From: Larimichthys crocea
Lineage: Eukaryota; Chordata; Actinopteri; Sciaenidae
Direction: 5' to 3'
Length of the DNA: 64,000 bases
NCBI RefSeq assembly: GCF_000972845.2
Contig: NC_040016.1
Coordinates: 17,737,732-17,801,731, forward strand
Both the position numbers and the translations under genes were made by a program. Numbering within the stretch: the stretch's first letter is position 1; each line of letters starts with the position of its first letter. This document shows, piece after piece, positions 35,388 through 49,300 of the stretch. Under the pieces are notes generated by a model. That model made no database searches. It saw only the letters and a list, made by a program, of their open reading frames with translations, and was not told the DNA's origin.

Positions 35388-38300
35388 ATGCAAAGCGACA
35401 AAACCGAGCCGGGTGAGTCCAAGGGCGCCGAGAGTCCGAGCGCAAGCGACGCCGAGAAGAAGGCGCTGTGTTCCGCGGAGGCTGAAGCTCCCAAACCCAA
35501 GGGGATAAGTGCCGTCGCGGTGCTCTGGACATTTGGGAAATGTCTTGGAGCATTGCTACCCGTCTACCTGGCTGGTTACTACCGGGTTAGCACCAGTCTG
35601 TTGGTGTTCGGGATGATGGTGTACACGGGATGGAAACATGCCCGAGAAGCCAAAGAGGCACGCCTGAAATCAGCCATACAGTTCATCAGCAACGAGGAGG
35701 AGTACACATCCAGGAAAGTGTCCAAGATCAAGAGAGATCTGCCTGCGTGGGTGAGATATGACCCCGCAACAGTCAACGTGTCTTCTACCATCACAAATAC
35801 TTACCAAAAAAAAATCCACATTGACCTATAGTATGATACATATCACATACAGCAAGGTACACAGCAGGGAGTCCTTAAATCATAATATCATGAAGTAGTA
35901 TACCGAGGATTGTGACAAAGAGTGTGTTTCCAGTAAACCAGCACAGTCATGGCCTATTTTTAAACTGATGGCATCACTCCAGTCTTTTAATATTGTCAAC
36001 TTTTATTGTGGAAACGTTTGTAGGATGATCAAACTTGTAATTTTAGGTTTATATGAGAAAGGGTTTAGGAACACTGCTCTTGAAGTCACCAATGAAGTCC
36101 TGATTGTAACATGCGTGCCACCAGGAGTGCAGAAGTTCCTCTTTTTGTTTCATGCAATTTGCTCCCACATTATTTCTGCTAAAGCAGTTTCCATGTTTGT
36201 TTCATGTCAAGACTAAACTTGTTTGAAAGGATTATGGGGAAATTCATGGAGTGCGTTGCAACAACAACACTCCAACCCTTTACCTCTTTATTCAGTATTA
36301 CCTAAAGGGTGGCTGGAAATTTTATTTTGTTAGTATAAAGCTCTTGATTTGCATGTCATACATCCTGAGAGTATATATGCACCCAAAATGAAAATGCAGA
36401 AACCCACATGGGGCTGTTTTGACTCAAAACATCTAGCCACACCCAGCTCCTGTGGATCACTTTTTTTTTCACCTAGTGATTACAGTGATTGCTTGCATAA
36501 CCACACAGCGTGCACAACACCACATTAAAGTATTTGTAAAGGGGGGCATCACCCTGTTGCTCTCTGGTGTCGCTCTCCAGTATGCATAGAAAATAACATG
36601 TTCAAATTTGATCTGTTAATCCTGTTTACCTTTTTTTTGTTCTAGAAATATTTGCTCAATCTAAAAACCCGGTGCAGGATGATATAGTGCTTTTGATGAC
36701 ATTTCCAGACCTGCAGCAACATCGGCTGAATGATTTCCCTATCCTGTTGTGTTTTCACCAACATGTACCCTCATTGTTTTTCCTCCAGGTCAACTTCCCA
36801 GATGTTGAAAAGGTTGAGTGGCTGAATAAGGTAAAAACTGTTTTCATATTTTGCTCCACCATATGGCCACCTGCAGAAAAAGATATTGCTTTTTTTTTTC
36901 TCCTCCCTTCTAAATTAAGCCCACAACAAACACAGCGTTTGTCTGCTCAGTTGTCCAGCTGTTGTGCTGACTGACGTCTGTGCAGTCTGCTGCCTTAATA
37001 GCTGCTGCTGGCTGATAGATGGTAGCACGGCTGCTGTTGCTGCTATGTTCCAGAAAAAGGCCACACCCCCAGTTAGTGTAGCCACTTTGTCTGTACTGCA
37101 GAGAGCAGGCCCACTGCCAGGCAACCCTCAACATTTCCATTTCATTGCTGGCAGGCCCCGCAGGAAGAGGGAGGAGCTGCTCAGCCCCCTAAACTAAATA
37201 AAACTGCAGCCATTGTCCCCCCTCTCCCCAACCCCCATTTGCTTTTGTAGCTCAGAGAAACTAAGACCATTAAAACAGATGCGCAGAAATAAAAGTATTC
37301 ACACTAACAAGACCACGGGATCTCAGTGCCAGAGAGCCAGACAAAGCAGTGGTTTGAGATTTGTTACTTGAGGGGGAGGTCAGCAGATTTCCTCGTTATT
37401 CAGGCTTCATCCTTCACTGGAGCCGATGACTCACTCTCCACTTATGCCAGACTGAAAACCAACTCTGGGCTTCACACAAGTGTACAGTGCCTCTGCTTTT
37501 TTCCCCTGAAGAAATAAAGACTTCACGTGTTTATGTAGCCACACTGTGTAAAAGGTCATCACGTGTAGTGCACAGTATTCACAGGATTCATTGTGGCTCT
37601 CTGGCACCAAAGTAGCTGACCAATGGCTCAGGAGACCCAAATGGCCACAGCTGACAGCTGTCTCTGTCGTTCTCCCGTTATTGCTTATGGAAGCCAAGGC
37701 ATTTGACAGATAGTTTTGTTGCTATGTGGCTAAAATGACAAGTTCAAAAAGTTGTCTCTGGTTACAGGGGCCAACATTGTATGTCAAGTTGTGTCATACT
37801 AATAAAAGCAGCTTCTAACCAAGCACGTTGTTGCTGGCCTGCCTAGGTGCTGCAGCAGGTGTGGCCCTTTGTTGGCCAATACCTTGAGAAGCTTCTGGTG
37901 GAAACCATCGCACCATCTATCCGAGCCTCAAGTACCCACCTCCAGACCCTCAGCTTCACAAAAGTGGACATGGGAGACAAGGTGATGCCACTGAAAGCTC
38001 AACTACGACACGATACTGGCGTAAATATTCGACACAAATTATGCATGGTGTTTATATCGTGCAAACAAAGTGTGTTTTTCTGTTTGCTCCAGGCCATGAA
38101 GGTCGTAGGGATCAAGGCACACACAGAGAACGACAAAGGCCAAGTTCTGCTTGATCTGTATATTAGGTGAAGGTTTATTAATTCCTCTTTGTGAGTCACC
38201 TCTAGACTAGAAGGCACGATTGAAAGTGACACTTTTGTTCTTGCGTCCTCAGCTATGTTGGCAACGTAGAGATCAACGTTGAGGTGAAGAGATACTTTTG

Positions 38301-40358
38301 CAAAGCTGGAGTCAAAGGAATACAGGTCTGTCAGAGTAACATGTCATTAATACAAAGCCCAGCTAAAGGGAACAGCAAAATGCAGATAATCTGCCATTTT
38401 TTAAGCATTCATCCATGGTTTTCACAAACGTGCGTTCTGCTTCTGTCTTCAGCTACATGGGATGATGCGTGTAATCCTGGAGCCTCTTATCGGAGACGTG
38501 CCCATAGTGGGTGCGGTCACCATGTTTTTCATCAAGAGACCTGTACGTCCATCTCCACTCACCTCCATTTGTCCTTTTCTCGTTGGCCCTCATCCCCCAT
38601 TCCTGTGACTATCATGTATCCAAGAATAGTCCCGTGTGCCTTTCAAGCTATTGATTTCTCAACGGTCCTGATTTATTCGCTACATTCAGCACATTCCTCT
38701 GTCTTATCTCTTCCCAGAAACTGGACATCAATTGGACCGGACTAACTAATTTGTTGGACATCCCTGGACTGAAGTGAGTCATGCTGAGATAACCTTTCAG
38801 TGGTTTACACTTCAGTGATAGCCACAACCTTAAAGTTAACAGAACCTCACAATGTTTTATTAATGTGTGGGTTTCATTATACAGTGAATAGTCAATAGAG
38901 AATACAGCTGTACATTTCCGTTGAAATGCCATTTCTCTTTTGTCTCAGTATCATGTCTGATAGCATGATTATGGATGCCATTGCCTCCTTCTTGGTGCTG
39001 CCCAACCGCCTGGTTGTCCCCCTGGTTCAGGGCCTGCATGTAGCCCAGCTACGCTCTCCTTTGCCCAGGGTAAAGCCTGAATATGAACAGACTACAGACA
39101 AGATATATGAAAGAGAATATACATATATACATTCACATCTCAGTCAACACCCTATATCCACTTTTTCTTTCTTTTAGGGAGTGGTACGCATCCACCTACT
39201 GGAGGCACAGAATCTAGTAGCCGGGGACAACTATGTGAAAGGGGTTATGGCTGGCTTGTCTGACCCCTATGCCATACTGAGGGTTGGCCCTCAGACCTTC
39301 ACCTCCAAACATATTGACAATACACATTCTCCCAAGTGGGAAGAGATGTATGAGGTAACAAGAGTTTTATGAAATGTTTGAAGTTTGTGTCATCATTACT
39401 CCACGTGTAAAGGTGTTTAAAGACTCAAATCATGTATCATTTCACTCTGTTCTGTATTTGAAGGTCTAGACTGTTACAGCACTGTTCATTTTCATTCATG
39501 GCCAAATGAGGCCCACGGCTAGCTTCCATACAAATCGTCAGTCTTCATGTCCTTGTATGTGTCTGGTACATCAGGTCATAGTCCACGAAGTGCCTGGTCA
39601 AGAGTTGGAGGTGGAGGTATATGACAAAGACCCAGACCAGGATGATTTCCTGGGCAGGTACATATGCATAGTTCATGTCTCTTGTCTGCTTATGTTTAAT
39701 CTCGCATTGTCACCTTTCATCTGTCACCTTTCATGGCCAGATGGAGACAACACACAACCTCTTTTTGGAAACATATAATTGTACTATTATCCTTTTTTAT
39801 TTTCATCAATACATTTGCTCTTTCATCTTTTTTTTATTTAATTCTGTCTTGCTCTCTTCCTCCCCATGTAGGACCAAATTGGATTTGGGCATTGTCAAGA
39901 AGTCCATAGTTGTGGATGATGTAAGTAAGGTGTTGTGATTTCAGTCACGGTTTCTATAAGCAATGTGTTGATCTTTGGGTTTTTTTTGTAAATGTATGTC
40001 TGCCTCCACAGTGGTTCACTTTAAAAGACACTCCGTCAGGACGGGTTCATTTCAGGCTGGAGTGGTTGTCCTTGCTGGCTAGCACTGATCAACTAGAGCA
40101 GGTTTGAATGAGTCATTTCTCCTGATATATTATTCTAAAGTGCTTCTTCTAAAGTGGATATTTGTGTTCCATTATTTATTTATAAAACTACATATTTGAT
40201 AATTCTCCTCTAGACCCTGAAGAGGAATGAAAGCATCACCAGCAAGGCTGGTGATCCACCGTCTTCAGCCATTTTGGTTGTGTATCTGGACAAGGCTGAG
40301 GCACTTCCTGTGAGTCAAATATCTCTACCCTGTGTTCGTGCCTGGCTCAGAGCGGCTT

Positions 40359-40399
<41 letters not shown>

Positions 40400-43300
40400 T
40401 TGAAATGAGGCAGAACCGTAACTGCCACCTGCCTGACATTCCTCAAAGCTGCAGCATTGGCCTCTAAGCCCTGTGCATTCTATTGTAGTGTGTATGAGTG
40501 TGGCTAACTTTATCCAAGGCATGTCCCACTGTGCTACCTGCTGCTGTGCTTATCACACAAAATGGAGCAGCAGTGGCAAAATATTTAGGATGAACTCAGT
40601 CTTTGTGGTTTCTTTTAAACTTCCATGTTCTGCCACGTGGTACGGTGCTTCCTGTTATTTATTTGTGCTGTTGCTATGGCACCCTATACACACTATTATT
40701 CACATCCACCTCATGTTGTCAGAATGGTAGATAAGTCTATTTTTTGCTCTGCTCTTGATTACAGAATGCCATTGCTCACATGCCTTACTTTGTAGTCATA
40801 TTTGCCTTTAACTGTGTCTTTTAGATGAAGAAGGGAAATAAAGAGCCCAATCCCATGGTGCAGTTGTCTGTGCAAGACATCACAAGAGAGAGCAAGGTAT
40901 ATCTGCTGGGAAAGCTTATTATAATACTGCTGGTTGTTTCTTTTAGTTCTACTTTATATGCATCTTATTTATTCTTGGCTTTAGACTTGTTACACAACCG
41001 TTAATCCAGAGTGGGAGGAAGCGTTTACCTTCTTTATCCAGGATCCACGCAAGCAGGACATAGACATTCAGGTAACAGCCTATAAGACTATCTACTCTGC
41101 CCTTCATGTTTGGTATTCTGAAAGCCAAACGTGTGTTCTTATTTTGGCTTTTCTTCATGTTAAACCAAATCAGGTGAAGGACGCTGACCGTGTGCAGACT
41201 TTGGGCAGTCTGACTATCCCGCTGTCCCGTCTACTGTCCAATTCGAATCTTTCTCTGGACCAATGGTTCCAGTTGGACAATGCCGGATCTGCCAGTCGTA
41301 TCTACATCAACACAGTTCTCAGGGTAAATGGCAGGACCCAGTCACTAATCCTGTACTGCATAAGGACATTTAATGTCTGATGGATACACTAGAAAGTAAA
41401 TTAAAACATCAAGAACGATGTGGGAGGTTATTAAACATAAAATTTGATTTTGGTAGAACCTTTTTTGATGTGTAATGGTATCTGTAATGGAAATTTGGGA
41501 TATTAGTCACTTTGTTTTTTTTCTGTCTCTTCTCTTTTCTTTTATAATATAGGTCCTGTGGTTAGATGAGGAACGTATTCCATCTGATGTGTCATCTAAT
41601 CTGGAGGCTGGACTGTCCAAACTACTGCCCCAGCAGACGTCCCCTCATCCTAGCTTTGCCACAGAGGTAATAGAGGACTGCGCATTAATGACTTAGACTT
41701 AGGAATTACACATATTCTAATGAGTTTGTATTTTTTTCAGGGGCTGCTTAGAATTCACGTATTGGCCGGGCAGAACCTTGTTCCAAAAGATAACCTGATG
41801 GGGGGCATGGTAAAAGGCAAGAGTGACCCCTATGTCAAGATCAACATTGGGGGTGAAACATTCACAAGTCAGGTTATCAAGAGCAATCTTAACCCCACTT
41901 GGAATGAGATGTATGAGGTAAACAGCTTATTGAAAGAACACAAAGAACACACACAAGTTACTCACACACAAACACATACATACATACATACATACATGTA
42001 GTCCTTTGAAATTCGCAACTTTGTTCAACCCTCAGGTGATTCTTACCGAGCTGCCTGGCCAGGAGCTGCATGTGGAGGTGTTTGATAAAGACATGGACAT
42101 GAAGGATGACTTCATGGGCAGGTACAACAATGCAATAAGATAATTAAATGATCAAATAAGATGAATGGATTCATTAAAGATGCATTCTAATTTCGTATTT
42201 ACCAACATACAGGCTGAAGATCAGTCTGAAGGACATCATCGATTCTCAGTACACCGATCAGGTGGGATCTTTGTTGCCAAACACATTTCTGCAAGTTTAG
42301 CTCCAAAGAGTGGGACTGTAGTAATATTTCCTCTTCTCTTTTCAGTGGTACAATCTCAGTGATGTGAAGTCTGGTCGAGTTCATCTGGTGCTGGAATGGG
42401 TTCCAAAAGCTTCCGAGTCAGACAGATTGGACCAGGTCAATACTCCCAGATAAGTCGCACCACATTAATGTACCCTTTGCTTGTAAGTTGGATCCACACT
42501 GACTGATTCTTTCACGTGTCTGCAGGTTCTTCAGTTCTATTCCAGACAGTCCTACCAAAATAAGACAGTTCCCTCTGCAGGCTTACTGTTTGTTTTTATT
42601 GAGCAAGCAGATCGCTTACCAGTAAGTCTTTTAATACTGATGTTAAGGATGATGTCAGGAGAAGCAATTCATGTTTATAATTCGTCCGCCTTTATTTTTG
42701 CTGTCTGTGTGTCTCTCAACAGGTTAAGAAGAGTGGCAAGGATCCAAAAGTGGGAGCAGATGTTACTCTTGGAAAAATATCTCGGAAAACCACCGTAAGA
42801 CCTCAAACCTCATTCCCTCATTCACATTCACAAGAGTGACAGAATATCTGTAAGTAATACTGACCAACTCTTGCATCTTCAAAGGTGTGTGATCGGACCA
42901 CATCACCTCAGTGGAATGAAGCATTCTGCTTCCTTGTTCAAGACCCCAGAGAAGATATTCTTGTCGTTAAGGTATGATGGCTTTGGTGCATAATGATACA
43001 TAAGATACAGATGCAAACAGTGTGATCTCTGATATATACCAAAATAAAACTCCCATGCTAACATACTGCATTGTATTTCTCCAGCTATCCCACAGCTGGA
43101 CCTTGCCCCTTGGTTCCCTGGTGGTGCCTATCAAAGAGCTGCTCTCTGAACCAGAGCTGGTCCTAGACCAGTGGTTCCATCTGGATGGAGCCTCACCTGA
43201 GAGTCAGGTTCTTCTGAGAGCCGAACTCAAGGTAGAAGAATTGTCCATCCGTAGTTTTCTCTTGTTTGTTTTATAATTAGTGCCGAGTGCCTCCCCATAG

Positions 43301-46300
43301 CGAGCAAGCTATGACGTGCATTTTGGTTCCGAATCCCGTGCTATTACTTTTCAAAGAGACTGCCATGTTAAAAAGGCGAGGAAAGTAACGCTTCTTTGAA
43401 TCGCTGTAAAGGTCAGATTTCTTCACTTTATCAACACAAAATAACTATGTAGACGTTCAGGAAGGGCTCAGGATGCTCCCAGTGATTTCGGTTCAATGAT
43501 TGGAAATACGGTTTGGCCAGAAATCCTTCCTGTTCGAGGGGTGGTCTCAGCATTTTCTCTCTCTCTCTGTCAGCATTTCCCACTGACATTCTAACAGGTG
43601 CAGTAACTGCTCTGCTGATTAGGGCCGGCAGCCAGAAGCCTGTCTTTGAGTTTTTATTTTTGTCTGTATCTATATTTCCTTTACTCTGTGTAACTATGTG
43701 TAACATGTCTTACTGTTTCTTTCATATCTGTTTTACCCACATTTTCACTTTTATTTGCTCATAAGACATTTGAGGCAGTTCTTACATTTTGTATGTGCTT
43801 ATATTGATATATACCAGCTGGTTAACAACGTGAAATAATAATAGTCTCAACTCAATTGCAGATGCTGATTCCTAGCAAATGTCCAGGGGCCACTGACAAG
43901 GTTAAGGTCACTTCAGTGTCAGACCCTTCCCCTGCTCCGCAAAAACAGGAGACAGACACAGTGCTGAGGTGAGCTGAGTTCATTCAAAAGGTCTGCCCTT
44001 ACTTCCAGTTTCTCCTTTTTCTTTAACATGTTTTTTTATTGCTACTCTTTGTATTCTCAGGTCAAGTTCAGTAGACGTTCCTCCCACAGAGACTGTTGTC
44101 TCTTCGGTAACCTCACGTGAAGATGATGACGTGAAGGAAACAGCAGCTGATGTGATTGAGGAGAAGGTGGAGGAGGAAGAATCACCAATCCCTGCTGTAG
44201 CACAACCTCCTCACACTTCCCCAGACCTCGGCTTTGCCAGCGAGGTAACATCACAAAATAATGATCTACAGTAGAAGATACATGCAACAGGACAGGAAAA
44301 AACAAAAACGTATCGATACAAAGTTAACTGATCCCTTCCTGTAGGGGCTGCTGAGAATCATCCTCATGGAGGCCCAGACTCTGGTTGCCAAAGATAAAAT
44401 GATGGGTGGTTTGATAAAGGGCAAGAGTGACCCCTATGCCAAGATCAATGTCGGAGAGTTTGCGTTTAAGAGCAAGGTAATCGACGGGAATCTCAACCCG
44501 GTCTGGAACGAGATGTACGAGGTGCGTACGAAGGAATGTGTGAGTTGATTTGCTCCGAGCATGATTTTAAATGAATGATAATACTTCATGTTGTCTCTCA
44601 GATGGTGCTGAGGCCTCAGTCAGGACAGGAGGTGCAAGTAGAGCTGTATGATAAAGACATGGACAAAGATGACTTCCTGGGCAGGTAAGACAGATCATGT
44701 GGTGGAGTTTGATTTATGGAAAAATTACTTTCAATCATTGTTTCTCAGCTCAACAATGTTGTACAGCATTTTTTCGAGTCGGGTTTCACTACACTACAGA
44801 TTTACAGATCGTCCATTTAACGTGTGACATTGTCTAAAATGTGCAAAAATGTTTCCAGATTCAAAATCAGTGTGGCAGACATCATCCAATCCCAGTACAC
44901 AGACCAGGTTAGTACTGCTCTATTCCATCAGAGTTATTCCCGTGGTGTAAGCATTGGCTTTAATTCAGTAAGCGTATGTCTCTGTTTCAGTGGTACACCC
45001 TAAATGACGTGAAGTCTGGACGTGTTCGCCTGATACTGGAGTGGGTACCAGCAGTGTCTCATAACGCCACCTTGGATCAAGTTAGTGATTTGTTTGTTTG
45101 ACATATTTCTAATCTGTATCTTTTGCGCCGCTTATTCCTCCCACATTTGTCCTTTTTCCGAATATGATCTCCTGCTCAGTTCACTACGCGCATCAGTGCT
45201 GAGTCACTGTGATGTATTTTTGATTCGATTCTCTGCTGCAGGTGATGCAGATGCAGTCTCTACAGTCTTACCACAACAAGGCCGTTCCCTCCACAGCCCT
45301 GCTCTTTGTTTATTTGGACAGAGCACACTCATTGCCTGTAAGTCCCATGTAATTTGTTAAACTGAAAAACACATGTTGGAGTTTTAGATAGACAAAGCAC
45401 ATAATATTAAACCTTCTACTTCTAATTAAGATATTGTTTGTTGTGCTGGATTGAAATAAAATAAAACTGAGGAATAGTTGTGGTTTGCTGGGCAACAGTA
45501 ACTGTTGTTGGTTTATAAGATGCAGGGAGTGCAAGTCAGACATGTTCAACCCATTTTTGGATTAATTACAGATAGTGTATTCAAACTATTCACATCATTT
45601 TTTTGCACTTTTTGTTTTTCTATGTCCAGTTTAAGAAAAGTGGAAAGGAGCCCAAGGCTGCAGCTGAGCTTGTGTTTGGTAACACAACTTACAAAACCAA
45701 GGTATGAGACTGGTAATAAACTCATTATGACAAGCACGCACCCTTAGTTTGCAACTATAATTTCATTTCATCTTCTGTTTTTTTTTTGTTTTATCAGTTA
45801 AATGTTTAGGCAGTGTAATGTCACGATAAAGTCTCTCTCACAGTTTCACAGAAACCAAACAAGTATGTGGTAAATGGTTTAAATTCCTCTGGGATAAATT
45901 ACTCAAAGCTGCTATATTTAGAATTTGAAGAAGAACAAACCTGGCGCCCCCCACTGGTGGCATTGAAGAGGACACGATTGAATCTATTTCAAAGGAGAAA
46001 CAACTCGTGCAATGACTACATATCCTCAACCAACTCACGCCGTCTCTTTTTCTATCTGAAGGTATGTGATCGCTCCAGATCACCTCAGTGGAATGAGTCA
46101 TTCTACTATTTGGTTCGCGACCCCAGAGAGGAGATGCTCATAGTGAAGGTGGGTGTATGTATGTGTGTGTCTCACGCTGCTCAGAGGAAGCATTTAAAGG
46201 AACATCTCCACCTCTGACTGACATTATAAACGTGTCCTTATCTGCTGTAGTTGTCAAGTGCATGGGACCAGCCTATGGGATCTCTCGTAGTCCCTGTGAG

Positions 46301-49300
46301 AGAGCTGCTCTCTGAACCGGAGCTGGTCATGGACCAGTGGATGCCCCTGGATGGAGCCTTACCTGAAAGTCAGATCCTACTGAGGGCTGAACTCAAGGTA
46401 GGAGAACGCACGCACGTAGGTGAATATATCCATTGTCATTTATACTCATTTATAACAACCAGCTGCAAATGTATTATTGACAGATCCTGAGCTCGAGGAT
46501 GACTGAAGCTCCACAGCCCTCTGTGACTGCTGCAACGAAGGAAGAGATTCCCTCTGAGCCCACGTTCAAAGCAGTCATGGAGGATGAAAAAAGCTCAGAG
46601 GAGCCCACGCATGAGTGAGTGTCGTGAGCCGGATTTTTGACATCAGAACTCTGCAGACCGTTGGTGTTATTCAAAGTGTAATTATGTATCTTCAGATTGG
46701 TGGCAGAATCCAGCCAGTTTGAAGCAGCAGAAGCAGACGCTCCAGCCTCCACAGAAGACGCTACACCCGCTGAACCAGCTGCCACTCACACCACACTTGA
46801 TCCATTCCCTGCTGCTGCAGTGAGTCGTAGCACATTGTCAGTTTGTCGTTATGTTTAACCCCGTCTACTTGCACCCTTTAATAACCTTCATGCAATTTTG
46901 GTCAGCTGGTGGAGGAACCAACAGATCCAGAAGAGCATCCGTCACTGCCAGAGGCAGCAGTTAAAGGAAGCTTTGAACCTCAGCAGATACAGACAGAGGA
47001 GTGAGTTCCACCAGGCCATATTTCATCAAATATCCATACAATGGAAGAATGGAAATAAATTAAATTTGTGTGTGCTTGTGTGTAGTTCCGGTTTAGACAA
47101 CCTTGCTCATGCCACAGTGACTGGTCTTCCTGTTGACACCGTGGGGCCGGCGGAGGTCACAGAAATCCCCAAAGCTGTTCTTCCACCACACACTGACCCC
47201 AGCCAGGACTTCGGTAAAGAGGTGGGTTTAGTAGGTTGCCTTGGTTAACATAGTGGAAGTTGAATAATAAGCGTCCACCTGCTGTACACTATTATTTGTT
47301 CTTCACTGTTCTTTTTTTTTGTGTATTTGCATTATTTGAAACGAGAAGGAAACACCGATGTTAGCAGTGTACAGTAAGGTGCAGGCTCTTCCACCTCTCT
47401 GTCAAAGTGAACACTTTATGGTGTTAGGGTGTATTGTTATAGTGGAGAGCATAAAAGATGTCAGGTCCAGTGTTCCATCAGCACTATGTTTCTGATAATT
47501 GATCACATTGACAATACATTGATGTCTTGCCAGTCATTCATTGTCCTCCATTTGCATGAGTTGATGCTGCTGGGTCTCGTCCTGTCACGTGGGTTTTTCT
47601 GAATAACTCCTCTGTGAATGTACCACTTCCTCTTGTCTTTAAATATCTTGTGTGTCATGCCAGCTAGAATAAAAAAAAAAAAAGGATTTCCAGTCTCAGA
47701 GGTTCGGAGTAAAACATACCAAAGTATGTTTTATATTTAATTTCTTCAAAGTAGTCTCCTTTTCACTTTGATGATAGCTTTGCACACTCTTGGTATCCTC
47801 TCATGTACGCAGGCTTCTTGTCTGTAGTATGTAACACTTGCGCTCTTCATCCTGCAGGGGCTGCTGAGGATTCACCTGCTGGAGGCTCAGAATCTGGTGG
47901 CCAAAGATAACCTGATGGGTGGCATGGTGAAAGGCAAGAGTGACCCCTATGTCAAGATCAACATAGGGCAAGTCGCATTTAAGAGCCATGTTATCAAGGA
48001 GAATCTCAACCCGACGTGGAATGAAATGTATGAGGTATGAAGCATCTTTCGGTTTAAGTATCACTGACTATCTGGATTTCACTACATGTGTAGTATTTTG
48101 TACAAATATGTGTTTTTGTTTGTTTTTAACAGGTGGTTTTGAGTGGACACGGCAACCAGGAGATCAAATTTGAAGCGTTTGATAAGGATTTAGACGCCGA
48201 TGACTTCCTTGGCAGGTGTGTTTCATGTTTACTTGTCAGTATAGTTTAATAAGTAACTTATATTAGTGCTCCAGTTTGAAAGGTCACGTCCTGTGTACGC
48301 TGATCTGCTTGGTAAGAATTTTAACAGCATTACATCTGTGACTTTGACATAATTTTGCTCTGGAATGCAAGAATGCATAAAATAAATAAATCTTTCTGTT
48401 TTATTACAGATCAAGTAAAAAAGTAAAATAAAAAAAATAATAATTTTGTAATTTCGTTCAGGACCAGCATGCTAAAGAAAGAAATAGAAGCCATTCATAG
48501 TGTAAACTTTTAAACCTTTTTAAAATTGTGGGTGTATTTATGAAATATTTACACATACCTGAAGTGATCAGCATTAACTTTTCTGCTGCTTTTATTAGAT
48601 TAAATGCAGGAAATCTTTGTTTCTGGTAGTAAGACTTTAAAATCTTGTCAAATTTGATGTTCACAGATTCAGTGTTCAGCTAAATGAGGTCATCAGATCC
48701 CAGTACACAGATCAGGTTTGTCAATAATTGTTTCTATGTGGTTTCTAATCTTCTTGCTGCCAAAAGGTGTTGCCCTGCTTCTTTCACTCTAACTTTGTCT
48801 CTTTTGCAGTGGTACACTCTAAAAGATGTGAAGTCCGGGCGGGTTCACTTGATACTGGAATGGGTTCCTACAGTGTCACATTCAGTCACACTTGACCAGG
48901 TCGGTCCTTACGAACGTTTAGCCTCACACAGCTGATTCAACAATTTTTTTTTAAACGTGGACTACTGAACTGTCTCCTCCTAGATAATGCTGTTAAGTCA
49001 CATTCCAACACACACACACACTTTTATGGCAACATAATTATCAGGCTTGACTGGCTGTGCTTCATGTCGCAGGTACTGCAGCTTCAGACTCTGCAATCTT
49101 ATCAGAACAAAGCTGTCCCCGCCGCTGCTCTGCTCTTTGTACATATCGAGAGAGCACATTCATTACCTGTAAGTCACCTGCAGTTTATTTACATACTGGC
49201 AGTAGACCATAAAAATGTTTCCTCATATAATCAAACTTGCTGCTCTGTCTTTCTCGATAGTTGAAGAAGAGTGGAAAGGAACCCAAAGCAGGAGCTGAGC

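Noticed and set aside
45867..46061. Additional coding sequence upstream of the esyt1 exon at 46062
   Set aside because: Open frame by chance inside an intron; cassette comparison gives an 87-nt exon after a proper acceptor.
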